From Crossaster papposus (taxonomy: Eukaryota; Echinodermata; Asteroidea; Velatida; Solasteridae), in assembly GCA_037893245.1 (NCBI GenBank), contig JBAIAA010000527.1, positions 620,001 through 684,000 on the forward strand: 64,000 nt of DNA, in the 5' to 3' direction. This document shows positions 1-16,039 of this stretch, piece by piece. The translations under genes and the position numbers were made by a program. Under the pieces are notes generated by a model that did no database searches, was not told the DNA's origin, and saw only the letters and a list, made by a program, of their open reading frames with translations. Position 1 is the stretch's first letter. Each line of letters begins with the position of its first letter.

Positions 1-241
1 TATAAAATAACTTCTGGAATCTAGTAAATTGGGAAAATAAAGTCGGCGATTTCCAACCAAATCAAACAATCGCGGAAGTTCATTTCTTTGCGATTGAGTG
101 ATACTAGCGCAGAAACCATCAATCGTGCCCAACATCAGTATTCTGAAGCTAGTGAGCAAGTTATTTCATGAACTAGCCAGGAATAACCGAGCGGAACACG
201 TCCGATAGATTTGGGCAGAGAAGATAGAGCCCCATACTCAC

Positions 242-364
242 ATCTTTAGGCTTGAGCTCGTTGATGATCGTGCTCTTGCCACTGTTATCGAGCCCCACGC
301 AAAGCACCTGGGCCTTACGTCCACTGTTGCCAAAAATCTTGGCAAAGAAATCGAAAAACCCCAT
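242..364 (-). CDS. ARL6: ARL6 first coding exon (partial gene, runs off the left edge)
   Basis: ARL6 (BBS3) is an ARF-family small GTPase that recruits the BBSome coat to membranes at the base of cilia. The exon encodes 41 residues starting MGFFDFFAKIFG, an amphipathic N-terminus with Gly2 as in ARF/ARL proteins. It then reads QVLCVGLDNSGKSTIINELK, which contains the G1/P-loop GLDNSGKS and matches the ARL6 N-terminus closely. The exon ends in LKPKD at a GTGAGT donor (intron starts at 241), phase 0. The remaining exons lie left of base 1, so only the N-terminal quarter is visible. It is head to head with TFB1M, about 1.55 kb between start codons. ARL6 is preferred over other ARLs because of the LCVGLDNSGKSTIINELKP pattern; this rests on remembered family sequences. 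Confidence 0.85.
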
Positions 365-4126
<3,762 letters not shown>

Positions 4127-4136
<10 letters not shown>

Positions 4137-4470
4137 GTAGCATTGATGAAAAATGGGGTGGAAATGGGCGGGGTTTTGATAAGTTGCCACGGGCGGGGTT
4201 AGTCATGCAGGGTTTGTACAACTTGCTTTCCCACACTCGTAAATTTCTGCAGGATTACAATTACAGGTAACATTGAAATGAAGTGAGAGGGGCGGGGTTA
4301 TGAGGTCTGGATAGGGCTTATGGTGGGCGTGGTCGAGGGCTTAAGTCAGATGGGAAGGGGCCACAACCTCTCTCTAAAGATTCTTGGAATACAGAACAAT
4401 TACAAGTAACATTGCGACGAGGAGGATGAAAGGGGAGGAGCTTACGGTTGTGGGCGGGGCTTTGGTCAGG
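4127..4470 (+). repeat. Degenerate tandem copies of the TFB1M exon 7 donor region
   Basis: Three units of about 130-140 bp each contain a version of AATTACAGGTARCATTG followed by a GGGCGGGG-rich stretch. The first (4127-4146) is the real exon 7 end and donor. The others are at about 4256-4274 and 4398-4415, the last with AAGTAAC instead of AGGTAAC. The exon end and its 5' splice site therefore appear to have been duplicated into downstream DNA and then diverged. Confidence 0.6.
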
Positions 4471-4601
4471 TGGGCGGGGCAAGTTGTAGACCTAAGTTGT
4501 CTGGTACCCTGTGGCCCAAGTATTCACACTGGAATGATTCTGAATACAGAAGAATCGAGATCAATCTGTTTTTTTCCAAGCCACACATTTATCTTGCAGA
4601 C

Positions 4602-4757
4602 AAATCAAAAGAAACGTCCAAAATTATATTTTTTCACGCAAGGATTTTAAAATGATGTTGTTTATGCAAATCGCCCATTACAAGGTCAAAGGCCTCCCGA
4701 GGCCTCCCAAGGCGTGGGCTGAAAAAAAGAGGTCAAAGGCCTCCCGAGGCGCGGGCT
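4602..4757 (+). other. Candidate TFB1M terminal exon and 3' region
   Basis: An acceptor-like CTTGCAG ends at 4601. Joined in phase 2 to exon 7, the following sequence reads RQIKRNVQNYIFSRKDFK and stays open to TGA at 4755-4757. A polyadenylation signal AATAAA follows at 4810-4815. Vertebrate TFB1M has a basic tail here, so a charged tail is plausible. However, the last part overlaps a dispersed repeat (GCAAATCGCCC plus AAGGTCAAAGGCC, again near 19768), which argues against it. Treat as a weak alternative to termination just after exon 7. Confidence 0.3.
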
Positions 4758-5224
4758 GAAAAATAAGAGGTTAACTACTGCGACAGCTTACCAGCCAAAC
4801 ACAGTGCGCAATAAATTGTAATTCAACTGGTGTCCAATGTTGCAGTTTCCTCTATGAATATCAATAGTCCTGTGACGCTGTTCCGTTTTTAATACTTGAA
4901 ATGTCTCCTGAAGCTCAAAAAGATTAGTGGAATATTAATCAAATTTCTTTAACCCAATAGAGATTTTCTTAAACTGCACAAATTATTTGGATATTGGGTA
5001 AAAACAAAAACAAATTCACATCATTCAGCACTTATTCACAATAAATCTAATTTGAATAAAAAACAAACATAGATTTGTAAATGTTTTTTATGTAAATGTT
5101 TTTTGTCTAACTAAGAACTGTATTTCTTTAGTAACAGATATTTCCCTTTTTTTAATTATCTGCTGAGATTTGAAATAGTTTTTTTACTACATTGACTTCC
5201 AAGGGAAAGGCTGCTCGATTTAAT

Positions 5225-7406
5225 TCACACTGCTGGTAACACAAAGAGTTCTTCCGTCGGTTTCTTCTCATTTGGAAACATCATCAGCTGCTGTTTCCCT
5301 TTTTTCTTGTCTGTGTCCAACTTGGTGATGAATTCCTGAACCCTTTGCTGGAGTGCCACGCCCCCCACATGGTTCTGGGACTCCTTCTTTGCCAACCACA
5401 TCTTCCTCCGGAGGGCCATCTCGGCCGCGGTGATGGCATCGATGTGAGTGAGTCGGCTGAGCTCCCGTCGCGACCGGCTCTGCCCGCCAGAAGTGGTCGT
5501 GTGGGGCCGGCCTTCGATTGAGTGGCTTCGTTGTCGTGGCGGCATATTGGCATGTGCCGAGTCCCTATCTTGCTCCTCATCGGATGAGGACATGAGATGC
5601 ATTTGGCTGATCCCGAAGGCACTGTTGGAACGTTGACAGGGATTTCTTTTGACTGCTACATCATCATCATCATCATCATCATCACTGCTGGTGCTGTCTG
5701 TGTCTGCACTGTGCTGAGCTGAACCGGTCTGAACCAGTGCAGGCTGGCTGTGGTGGGGCTGAACCGGTTTGGATTGGATCTGGTTGAAACCAGGTGGAAC
5801 GGGTTTAGACTGGTTCTGGCTTCTCTGCCTGAATCCAGGTGCTGTCCTTGCCCGGTTGTTACCATTCCTCGGTTTGTACGGCTTGGAAGCGAGTCCACCT
5901 CCCCTTCCAAGAGGCTCCGCCCCCTGCATGCTGCGTCCACTGGTGTCCCTGTATTGGGTACCGGCTGTTCGTCGACCACCTGAGGTTAAGGGTCTCGAAG
6001 CTCGAAACCCATCGTAAGTTCTTGTTCCTTGCTCAGGCAAATGAGGGGACAGCCTCATCTGTGGTCCAGGATCCGACTTTCTTCCAGTTTTGTTGGGGTC
6101 CGAGAATTTGGGATTGAAATTTGGCGATGATGGGCTGAGATAAAGATGCTGTCTTGGTGAAGATGAAGCCTAAAGAAAGAGGAGGGAAAATGAGAAAAAT
6201 AGATCAAAGAAACAAGCTTTCTTTTTTCAGTTGAAAATTGGCATGCACTGGAACTGTATTTGGTTCTAATCCTGGTTCTAAACAGGTTCTAATCCTGTTC
6301 CAGTCACCAATAAATGTTTTAAGAAAGGACTAAGGAGCGAGCCGATGTACCAAAAGGGAGTGACAACCTTCTGATTGAGAAATGGTGAATGATAAAAAAC
6401 AATACCTGCAAAAAACAGCTTAAAACTATTTGTGCCGTTTTGCCTAAACATCTCAAGAAATTGCCGTTTAGACTTCAAACATTAAAGCCTACACAATATA
6501 TAAAATACACTAGACAGAATGTAATTAATTGGAGAGTGAATCTGGGATCTATATTTGCTGAGACATACGCGATGATTTTGGCTGCTGAGCGGGCGCCGGG
6601 GGCTAGGCATACGGGGCGAACGCGGCGTTTCACCGGGCGGTCGCCGCCGTGGCCCGATGACGTTATCTGCCCGTGCCACGTCCAGCAACTGTTGCTGTGA
6701 ACGCATCTTGTGGAAACCCTTTTGCACCTGTGGAAATGTAAAAAGAAAAATGAGCAGAAAATGTTAGCGGGATTGTATAAGCGGCAAAAACATGATGGAA
6801 TACAGGACGGGAAAAGACGAATTATCCTCCGATATTTGTGCTGAATGATACGACTAAATATAACGTTGACAGTAAACAGCAGTCAACAATTTATACTGAA
6901 GCATAGTTTTAAGTTTAAAAAGAGAGGACTAAAGAGAGGACTCTTTTCGGACGCAAAAGTTGGATCAAAATTAAATACATTGTTTAAATCGAAAAAAGAC
7001 ACTACAAGAATTATATTTTGTCTCGGTTAATTTCGTAAGAGCTTCTCATACATTCACTTATTTTATCATTATAGCAAGTTGTTGCCAAGCATGTTTCCAT
7101 AATTCTTTGCATTCTGACACCGAGGTTTGACAAAATTTAATTTCACCCAGGCTTTCAACTCACCGTTTTCTTGCCGTGTTCAAGCTCTGCTACCGTGCGG
7201 CACTGCTCCAGGCCAATCCCCTGGATGGCCATGGCAAGCTGCCGGTCCTCGTAACGGTTAGCTAACTTGGCGTTGCTGTCGTCGTAAAACCCTCCCCCAG
7301 GGAGGCAGCGCGCGCTGGCGTCTTCCTCTTCCGTGGCAGACGGGACTTTCTCAGGCTTAGCCCTGGCGTTACCCATAGCCGTCGTGAACCTTACCGGACC
7401 TTCCAT
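5225..7406 (-). CDS. Unrecognised protein with acidic run and RP/SP-rich middle, three exons (448 aa)
   Basis: Exons in transcript order are 7406-7164, 6727-6569 and 6169-5225; donors GTGAGT and GTATGT, acceptors CACAG and TTTAG, all phase 0, ending in TGA. I do not recognise a family. The N-terminal segment NRYEDRQLAMAIQGIGLE through QKGFHKMRSQQQ looks like a short coiled coil across exons 1-2. It is followed by an Arg/Pro/Ser-rich linker (RRRPPGETPRSPRMPSP). Exon 3 has Gln/Pro-rich sequence, eight consecutive Asp from a GAT repeat (5659-5682), then ITAAEMALRRKMWLAKKE and LQQRVQEFITKL near the C-terminus. Most of the protein looks disordered and basic. It shares two short motifs with the neighbouring minus-strand gene at 11730-12782, so the two may be distant paralogues. 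No function is proposed. Confidence 0.6.
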
Positions 7407-10400
7407 CTTCTAATCCTGTCCTCCACAGTTTCAAATCTAAAGATCCTGTTTCGTGGGGTTTTTTTTTACCCCCAGATAATCCGATTGTTTAAACGCAAAA
7501 CGTCTGTGAGCTGAAATGCCTATATTCCATTCTTTGTGGTTTATTATTTTCCAGGTATTTAAAGATGTTCCTTAGATGTCACATGTTAATATCGGTGCAT
7601 CAATTTGCTGGGAACAAATTTGATGACCAACTTTAACTGACATCAGCTTAAAAGTTCGAAAACTGTTCTAATGTATAGGGGCCTACATCAGTATAAATAT
7701 CACTCCGTTCAACTCGACACTTCCACATTCAAACTTTTGGAAGCCTTCAGATGAAAATATCCCAGTAGCCGCCGTCGCATTTATCTCACAAAAACTGTAT
7801 AGGAAATCTTGTAATTTCTTGCCGTAGATCCAAAGATTCTTGTGGCCCAGTAGTTCCAATCCTCCACCAGATTTGATTTCCTGTGCACACCGACACCAAC
7901 CTGTACCGTGTTTATCACCAAAAAGACCCACTAAAAGTCTCCACGGATCTGCGCTCACTCACTGTACAGTGCGGCAGTCTGCGGCAGTCCCGTCCAAGTA
8001 CAAAGTCATTATTTGTGCAACGTCCGTGATTGTAATTTCCAATTTTAATGACGGTCATAATAGTACGCTGGCCCACAGATTGATTCGTCATGCATGTACC
8101 GATTATTAACGCGATTAAACATGAAATTCTATTTTTGTTCTACCAACGGAGCGTGTTTTGGGGGGAATTGTATCCGTGTTTCGCAATTCTGTTCCCGCAG
8201 AAGGCGGCTGGTTCTAAGTTGTTTCCAAACAAATCGCACACCTGTATTTATTTGTTTAATATCGATGTACGCCGTCGACCGGAGAAACTGAAGGCTTCAT
8301 ATCCCCACTGCGAGCAAATGTATTCAAGCATAGTAGAACTAGCGCTCAGGAATCGAACTTGAAGATTTAGTTAATCTTTGTTTGCGGTCGCCACGAAGGT
8401 ATCGCGACAAACATCAATGCCCTTTTTGTTTTCCTCCTCAAATCAAAAAGTTCAACATCAAATCCATCAATCACAAATAAAGATACATTGCTCGCGGCAC
8501 CACATCACCAGCCAAATCGCCTTGTTGAGTTGCTATGGATACGTAGGCATCCTGGGTAACATTATTTACAACAGCATCAGCTTCATTAACCATCCAGGTT
8601 TTTCCTTTCCCGTGAGAAAAGTCTCTACAGCGTCGGTAGTAACAATTTGCACTGGTCGAAGTGGCCGATTTCAGGCGTCTGGAACAGTCGGTGGCAATAG
8701 ACGCAGGTCTTGTTTTATTTGTCAATGTTATCGACAACAGTTTCTGATTTTGAGCTTGATATGTCAATTAACAAAATTAGACTTGTCTGCAGTTTTCTAC
8801 TCCTAATTACTTCGGGAGAATCGAAAAATCTTAACTACCACGCATGTAAACTCCTCCTTCCACCGATCCTCCCACATTTTGTTTACCCATCTAGAGCCTT
8901 GTTTCAAGTCTAGGCCTTATACTTGCAACTCGAGCAACCGAAAAAACGAAAACAAATACTGCTTTTTTATCTGACAAAATTTTTCAAAACCTGTCGACGA
9001 GACTGGGCGATTTGAAGATAAATTACTCTTTCCGTGTTTACCGGCCTGTTACGGAACACAACAGCTGTCGATAAGCTGCTTTGTTCCCTTCGATATCGGC
9101 TCGTCTTCGTTGCCTGGAAGATCCCGGTTGTGTCATCAAACCACTAAAGACGTTTCTAGCCCCGACACTCTGCTGGAACAAAAGAACTGGTTTATTGACT
9201 TATGCTTCAAAAAAAGAAAAAAAAAGATACTTTTGAGTGATGAATTTCGAGACCAATTTTGTATGCCAATGTGGTTTGCTTGAGTGGCACCAATTGGATA
9301 TAATATAATGCATACAATTAATGTGACTGTATTCCAAAGCGGAAAAAAACGTGACATTTTATAGGGCATTTTTATAGTGGCAGATTGAGTAGAAAGAACA
9401 AGAACAAAATTTGCGGCGACTTTTTTCCTTTTTTCAAGTTGATATACGAGGCCCACTTTACTGTGCATGTTCGCAATTATGTTTCCATCGAGGTAAAATG
9501 TTTTTCCGTTACCAAGGGAACTTCGTCCTCCAAAACTCATTAGTTGGAATCAAATGGCATCAAAGTCCAACACCCAATGACCGAGCTGTGTCTGGGTGAT
9601 AAACAATAGAAATGTGCAATAGTTTGAGTAGTTAGAACATGTCCATGTGCATGCGTATTTGAAGTGGATTCCTTTTTGAAGGGAGGGGTGAGACCCCGCC
9701 CAGTTAAAGATAGTTTTTACTATAAATCCCAAAGTCCTTAGAAATCTGTCATTTGGCAGGTTTTTTTTTTTAATTTATTCTTTGACCCATCGGGTTATAC
9801 ATGCACAACCCACTGACCAATCAGAAATTGGCAAACAGTGGTTTTTGTCTAGTTTTCATGTTTTCATTTGTTTTTATTTCTGAGCCGATTATGCTGTTCA
9901 TCAACGGCTGTTTTATGTACCTCTTTTGGAGGTTTCCTTGATTTCTTTTTCTATTAGGCGCGAGCTATCATCACCTTGTGTGGTATGTGTATTAATTATT
10001 AATACTAGGCCAAAGTGCGACATTTTACAGCTTGGCAAATAACCTTTCATCCTGACAAACAATAAATTGCACGAAAGATGGTCCTTTGTCGGAATATAAC
10101 CACCCCACGCGCACTCTAATCGCAAAATAATAATACAAAAATCCCCATTAATGAGTTATAAATTCAGAAAATGTGTTTGCGTACGCCATTAATAATTTCT
10201 TTAAGATAGTTTTTGATTAGATCGGATAGTCCCTTCTCTTTACGCATTTTATAAATTAAATATCAATTGCCAATATCAGTTTTAATAGCGATCAGATACG
10301 AAAAGTACAACGACGTTTTCTTTTAAACAAACACTACAAAGGTGATTTGGTATACGCACTTTCACCTTAAAAATAATAACGACCCTTTCATAAAATAAAG

Positions 10401-11729
10401 GTTAACTTATAATGATTGGGATATTCATAACATTAAGAAAGTTTCGAGGAACTAACAAGTAATCTTGCTCATAATAATTGAACTTTTTCAACAAAAGACA
10501 GTTCTTTCAATCCGCAGCCATTTCGTCAAGTTCCCATTTAAAAACAATTAAATATCACTATGAAGTTGAAATGCACCAGTCTAATAAATGTGCAAAAGAA
10601 GTGCAAAAAAATAAAGTGGCTCCCGTTAAACGTGCGGTTATATAAAATGGTGTCTTAACATTTGTACACGTGACGAGGCTACAAAAACTTGAACCCAACC
10701 ACGCTACCAAGATAATGGAGATATTGTTACCTTTGTTTGTGTTCATTTCCCAACCCTTACCCTAACAATGTCAGACTGGTGCCCAAGCATGTCAAACATA
10801 TACACGACCACCAAACGGAAAAACAGTGTCAAACTGCATGCAAAGGCCGACTTATGAGGTTTTCGAAACCTTTGCTACGTTTCGGCTTTAGTTCGCTTCC
10901 GACTTCCAAATCAACAAGAAGCAGATAGAAAAGAAAGCAAACGAAAATATTGACACTTTTGGGTTCACATCAATCGATTGACTGTTTCTGAAGCACAAAA
11001 TGCACCAGAATGTGGCTGGAGTTCTCGCAGTTGGGAGCCTAAAATCACCTTAAGCCACAGACGAAGACGAGACCTGGGATTCGAAAAGGCTCATAGATGA
11101 TCCAATGTCCAGTTTGTTTACTGATATTGTATTGAGTTTCCCATCAGTTTTGAATGAGTACTGAAAACTGATCTAGTTTTCAATGGGTTGTCGGCCAGAC
11201 CACAGTACGTTCTACCAAACTAACAAACAAATCGGTACTTAACTAGTTTACTGTGACCCTGCACGTTTTAATTTCGTTACAGCATGGAGGAATTCCTCCA
11301 TGGTTACAGAAACTTATTTACATCAAAACTATGGCGCAAAAATACAAAACCTAACAATAGAGGGCGGTCGACCACCTCTGACAGCTGTGTCATTAATTCA
11401 TTTAATAGAATACGGGTCTCAACTTTAAGCTCTATACGGGTTTATAAATGTGTTTAATCATGGAACTTTGCAATTTCTCTTAAGAATTTATAGGTAAAAT
11501 GCATAGTTGTCAATTAAAATAGTTCACAAATTAATAGTTAAAAACCACGCTGAAACTGGTAGTCAAACCAGGAACATTAGAGGTCACTTCCAGGTTTTTT
11601 TCTATCAGTTATGTCGTCTATCTTATAAAGTTAGGAGTTATAAACAGCCACCGAGGACAGGATATCACGGGTTCTCGTGATTTTTATTTATTGTATAATT
11701 CAGGATTTGCTTTTTGTTTACACACAATT
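7407..11729. other. 4.3 kb intergenic region without recognisable genes
   Basis: Open frames here (for example 7683-7958, 8378-8806, 9136-9540 and 9913-10125) are short, lack splice-linked partners and show no domain I recognise. Composition becomes AT-rich from about 9.9 kb. The 3' end of the next minus-strand gene reaches in here: two overlapping AATAAA signals on the minus strand (11683-11688 and 11687-11692) lie about 40 bp beyond its stop codon. Confidence 0.5.
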
Positions 11730-12782
11730 TCAGTCGTTATTATCAGTAGACGATCGCTCACCACCCACCGGCATCGCAAGCAGCCGCTGGAGCGAATTAA
11801 CCGTGCTCTCCTCCCCCGGCATGCTGGTCTTGACGAACAGCCTGACGCGGTCCTGGAGATCCGAATCCCGCCTGTACAGGTCCTCCTTGATCCCCCGGAG
11901 TCTCAGAGCGGCGCTGGACCGGCGCCCCTCAAGCTCCCGCTCAGCGGCCGTGGCGGTGTTGACGCCGCTGACTCGCCGCTTGAGCAGCGCGGCCGCCTTG
12001 GCGGACTCCGCAGCGTGGGTGATGGAGGCCCGGGCGGCGCCTGCTAGGTTCGGGAGGCTGACGGTTGCGGTCGGCTGCGGTGAGTCACTTCGGGCGGACA
12101 GGCTTACAAATGTGTCCCGTCTGCTGTTGATTCTCCTCGCCGAGCCTGGAGGCCGGCTCTTGCCATCGTGGGTTGTTGGAGGTGACTGCAAGGCTAGTCG
12201 GCTTGTAGACGGTCGCTCTGAAGGGTAGGTTAGCATGCGCATTCTCTCTCGCTTCAACCTGCTCCGTGCCGACGGGATTCTGCTCTCAGTCCCTGCTGAT
12301 CCCTCCCCGGGAAAAACTGCATCAGATTCCTCCTCCAGATCCACCACCACCGTACCATCTTTAGAGTCACCGCCACCGAGTCTATTAGCCACACACACCG
12401 CCATCACGGCTGACCGGAACCGGTTCTTCGCTGTCACCTCAACGTTCTTCACCACGCGGTTCAGAGCGGCCTCGGCCGAGTCTCCCCGGTACCGCCGCTT
12501 CTTCCTGACCGCCCTCTTCTTCTTCCCGAACAGATATGCCACATCTTTCTCTTCGATCTCCCTACTCGTGAAAGTCCTCCCAGCCGACTCCACCTGCATC
12601 TGCATGGATTCTAGCTCCTTCGCCAGTTTCTTAATCTCGCTGCAATGTCTCGCTTGGTCCCGGCGATCCATCTGCTTGAGCTGTTCCACTCGCCTCTCCA
12701 GTTTCTTGTCCTCAGACCGGTTAGTCTTGTTGACACTCGGCCGGTGTTCCTTGGGCTTCGAGGTTGCTGTCTGGGCACTCAT
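11730..12782 (-). CDS. Unrecognised basic coiled-coil protein, single exon (350 aa)
   Basis: An uninterrupted ATG-to-stop frame of 350 residues is much longer than chance and much more GC-rich than its flanks. Residues about 20-65 (NRSEDKKLERRVEQLKQMDR through ELESMQMQVE) form a charged coiled-coil-like helix. Then comes a strongly basic patch (FGKKKRAVRKKRRYRG) that could act as a nuclear signal or bind nucleic acid or microtubules, then a Ser/Arg/Pro-rich disordered middle. The C-terminal helix contains LRLRGIKEDLYRRDSDLQDR, followed by VRLFVK. No family is recognised. No introns are visible, in contrast to its neighbours, so a retrocopy or an intronless paralogue of the gene at 5225-7406 is possible. 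A minus-strand AATAAA follows the stop within about 40 bp. Confidence 0.6.
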   Translation of the reverse strand: MSAQTATSKPKEHRPSVNKTNRSEDKKLERRVEQLKQMDRRDQARHCSEIKKLAKELESMQMQVESAGRTFTSREIEEKDVAYLFGKKKRAVRKKRRYRGDSAEAALNRVVKNVEVTAKNRFRSAVMAVCVANRLGGGDSKDGTVVVDLEEESDAVFPGEGSAGTESRIPSARSRLKRERMRMLTYPSERPSTSRLALQSPPTTHDGKSRPPGSARRINSRRDTFVSLSARSDSPQPTATVSLPNLAGAARASITHAAESAKAAALLKRRVSGVNTATAAERELEGRRSSAALRLRGIKEDLYRRDSDLQDRVRLFVKTSMPGEESTVNSLQRLLAMPVGGERSSTDNND

Positions 12783-15700
12783 CTTTGTTTAATAATATCA
12801 AGTGGTCTGTCGAATCAACCAAAATGCTGGTACAAATCCCTCCAGTGCAGAAAGCAATACAACACTACATCTATATCTCAAAATGTCTCTTTGCGGAGGA
12901 TGTATAAGCGATCATCTAGACCTAGTTTCGGCAGATTACAGCTCCTAAAATGAGATTCTGTCGATGAGCTGTTGAGCATGATCAGCTTGTATAATCAAAT
13001 CATTTTGCAAGACAATTATCTTACACGACATCGGAGGGCATCCTGAAGATTCAACATTGGTATAAAAACTGATTTCTAATGTTGACGAGTCTCTCACTTT
13101 CATGAACCAGACGTGGAGTTCGACAACCGAAGCCATGGGGTTTCTCCAACGACGACAAGCTGGCGTCAGGCCGGCCAGATACTGGAAATCAGGCCGAGGA
13201 AAGGCTCCAAACTACGCCGACAGAGACGCCACATTCCCGCTCACCGTACTAACGGATGGCTTCATCATTCCGAACCCGCGTACATACTGTGTCTATCGTT
13301 CGTCGTTACGGATACGAAAATAAGCTCTCGTTGTCAATTTGGTTTGGTGGAGGAGCATGGCTATACCACTATATTGCACATTTCTTGGTTGTGCCGTATC
13401 TCCGAATCGAAATAGTCGCTCGAATTAATAACTAATCTAATTATATTAGCAAGTCTCGTTTTGTTTCTATTTTTTCTTACGGCTGAAAAATGAAAGTGAT
13501 CAAAGTCCTCCTTCTGTTCGAGTTTTTAATTTGGCGTTACAACGTAGTGTCGTGTGAACGGAGAACGTGCTGCCAAACAATCGTCAGTGTGGCGTACTGG
13601 TTAAATGCAACATCACTGGGAATCGAATTTGTGTCACTGTTGGTAAATGTTGACAGAGACGCCAGTCTGGATTAGTGGTCAAAATGTCGAAGGTGCCAAT
13701 ATTGACGAAGTTTGTTGGCGTTTTCATTTTATCGAAGACATTATTCTTTGAAACAAACAATTCCAAAAAGACGGTTCGAGGCGAGTCAACACAATTCGGA
13801 GAACATTTGGCAAAAACAATTGTCATCTATGTACACATACTTCAGCTTGTGTAGTTTCCTTTCGGCCAAAAAAAATGAAGAATTGCAGCAGCAATTCCAG
13901 AGGACCCTGAAGGTCTTGTGTATTCGCTGAAGCAAGTTTTGTTCAAAATGTGCAGCGAAGGACTTTCCCACGACGTCCCAGTATAGTCTGCTTTCGAGAC
14001 TCCAATCGAATACAGCAAGCAGGCAGAACAACAACCCGCATATCGAAGCGCCTAGTTCCAAGTCTAGCTATGCATGCGTATTTCCACGTCTAGCCTCATC
14101 TAGATGCTGAACAGGTATAGATTAGAACCGACATAGATGTAGACGTATAGGTACAATAATGACGCTGGTGACTTTCTCCAATCAAATCTAAATCTTCCCA
14201 CCAACTCTTCCTCTGTTCAAACATAATAAATAATTAATTCCAAAATCCTGCCAAAGGTATTACACGTACTGTCTGCGGTTATTATTAATAATATTTTATA
14301 TTCAATACCTATTCGCGGCAATGCTAGCTACCCCAACCGTGGATTTTTTTCCATGCCCCCGCAGAGGTTTAAGTGAAGTGTTTTGGTCCAGTAAGCTTTA
14401 CCTTGATACGGATCGATGGCTGTGAAAGCCGGCTCGTAAATGTAGGAGTACGCTGTCTTTTTTGTAGGCGATCATACCAGCTGCACACGGGTCGAGTTTG
14501 ACTACGAAGTCGTGGTTCGATAAAATGTTCCAGTCAGTGCGCACGGTACTCGTTAAAATGAGGCATATCGCTAAAGTTTATTTGAATTTGTAGAGGCATG
14601 GTGCACCAAGCTATAACATATAAAATGCCCCACTTGAATTAGAAATCGAAAATAGGTACAATCTTCAAAAGCAGTACCAATTGTTGTACATGTAGGTGTA
14701 AACAAGTCAACTACACTAATTAATCTCTCGTTAGCTATTTCCCCCACATCTCCTAAAATACTGTTACATTCTTTAATGTGCCCTCTCCACATGATAAATG
14801 GTTTAATACAAACCTCGGTGTGCACTGTTACGATACAATTTTAAATGCAATTAAAGTTGGTATAAAATTTACCGATGTGGTTGTGATGACCCCAAAAAAA
14901 ACCATCAATGGTATTACGGGCAATTATTTATGCATGTAATTTTTGTATACATCCTAAATACAGACTGGTTGAAAAAAACCAATTGATTTGTAGACAATGA
15001 ATGTCCAACCAATATATTGGTCAATTTTAACCAAAATATTGGTTATTTTGACCAATAGTTTTGTTAAATTGACCACTATTTTGGTTTTGGTTAAACGTGA
15101 CCAATATCATTGGTTGGACATATATTTACCAATCAGTTGGTTATTTTAACCAATCTGTTTTTAGGGTGTACATTGCATCAAGCAGTTTTTTATCGGGAAT
15201 AAATTACACTTGGACTTCAGTATGCTGCATTCACCAAAGGTCAAAGGTCAATTGTTTACGAGCTAAAACGGGTTGCCACACACAATACCCGATATCATTT
15301 CGGGTTTGTATAAGGGTTATTTATATCACATTGCAAATACACAGTCCCAATTTAGAACGCCAAAAATATGAAACAAAATGTGTTTAAAAGTTCCTTGACG
15401 AGAGTCCAGAACCATATGAATCCCGTCACTTCTTGCTAACAATGGTGTTGTTTGAATTACAGTGATCGCCCACTTATTAACACAGGGCAAGAAACACTTC
15501 TTACTTCTTGTATTGCAACATCTACAAGATGATGCAGTCTTATAGTATTTCTGACTTTTTAACATGAAAGACATACAGATATCGAGTTTCTATTGGCAGT
15601 TTGAGTTTAAAAGGTATCAATTTAATTCAGAAATTGTGTTTTGCTGAGATACTAATTTCGATGTCTCTATAAGTCAACATAACACTTCGAGAGAAAACAT

Positions 15701-16039
15701 GGACCCCAAAACAATTCATTTTAGACCCGAGGCATAACAAACCTAAAAAGGAATTATGAAAATCTATAATTTTGACCCAACAAAAGTTCGCTCAGAAAAA
15801 AGTTCACGACCCAACACTAGCCGTTGCTATCTCAAGTATCAGTTCCAAAGATCGTTGTTGGCTTGTCGGATCGGCAGAAGAAAGACAACGCATTCACAGG
15901 GTCAATTCTGCCAAGACCAGCACAACACGCAACAACTCCGAGTAGAGTTAACATCTCACCGAGCAATTGGAACTCTGCGAAGGGGGCAGATTGATCAATT
16001 TCACGGCAGGAGCCGATCTGTGAGTCACGGTATATCACC
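12783..16039. other. 3.3 kb intergenic region between unnamed gene and P450
   Basis: No gene is supported here. The small frames at 13102-13415, 13490-13675 and 13786-14061 have neither splice partners nor family resemblance. The one clear structure is a palindromic MITE at 14948-15170. The last few hundred bases should contain the P450 promoter and 5'UTR, but I see no element I would name. Confidence 0.4.
14948..15170. mobile_element. Palindromic MITE with TACAYCCTAAA termini
   Basis: The left end TACATCCTAAATACAGACTG is matched by a right end whose reverse complement is TACACCCTAAAAACAGATTG. The inverted similarity continues inward for about 90 bp per arm (TGTCCAACCAATAT against ATATCATTGGTTGGACA). 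The 223-bp element is therefore nearly all stem, with repeated ACCAAT/ATTGGT words. It has no coding capacity and is a non-autonomous DNA transposon. Target-site duplication is not clear. Confidence 0.75.

Noticed and set aside
7683-10928. Several 60-140 residue frames in the 7.4-11.7 kb gap
   Set aside because: Overlapping on both strands, no recognisable motif and no plausible splice partners; consistent with chance.
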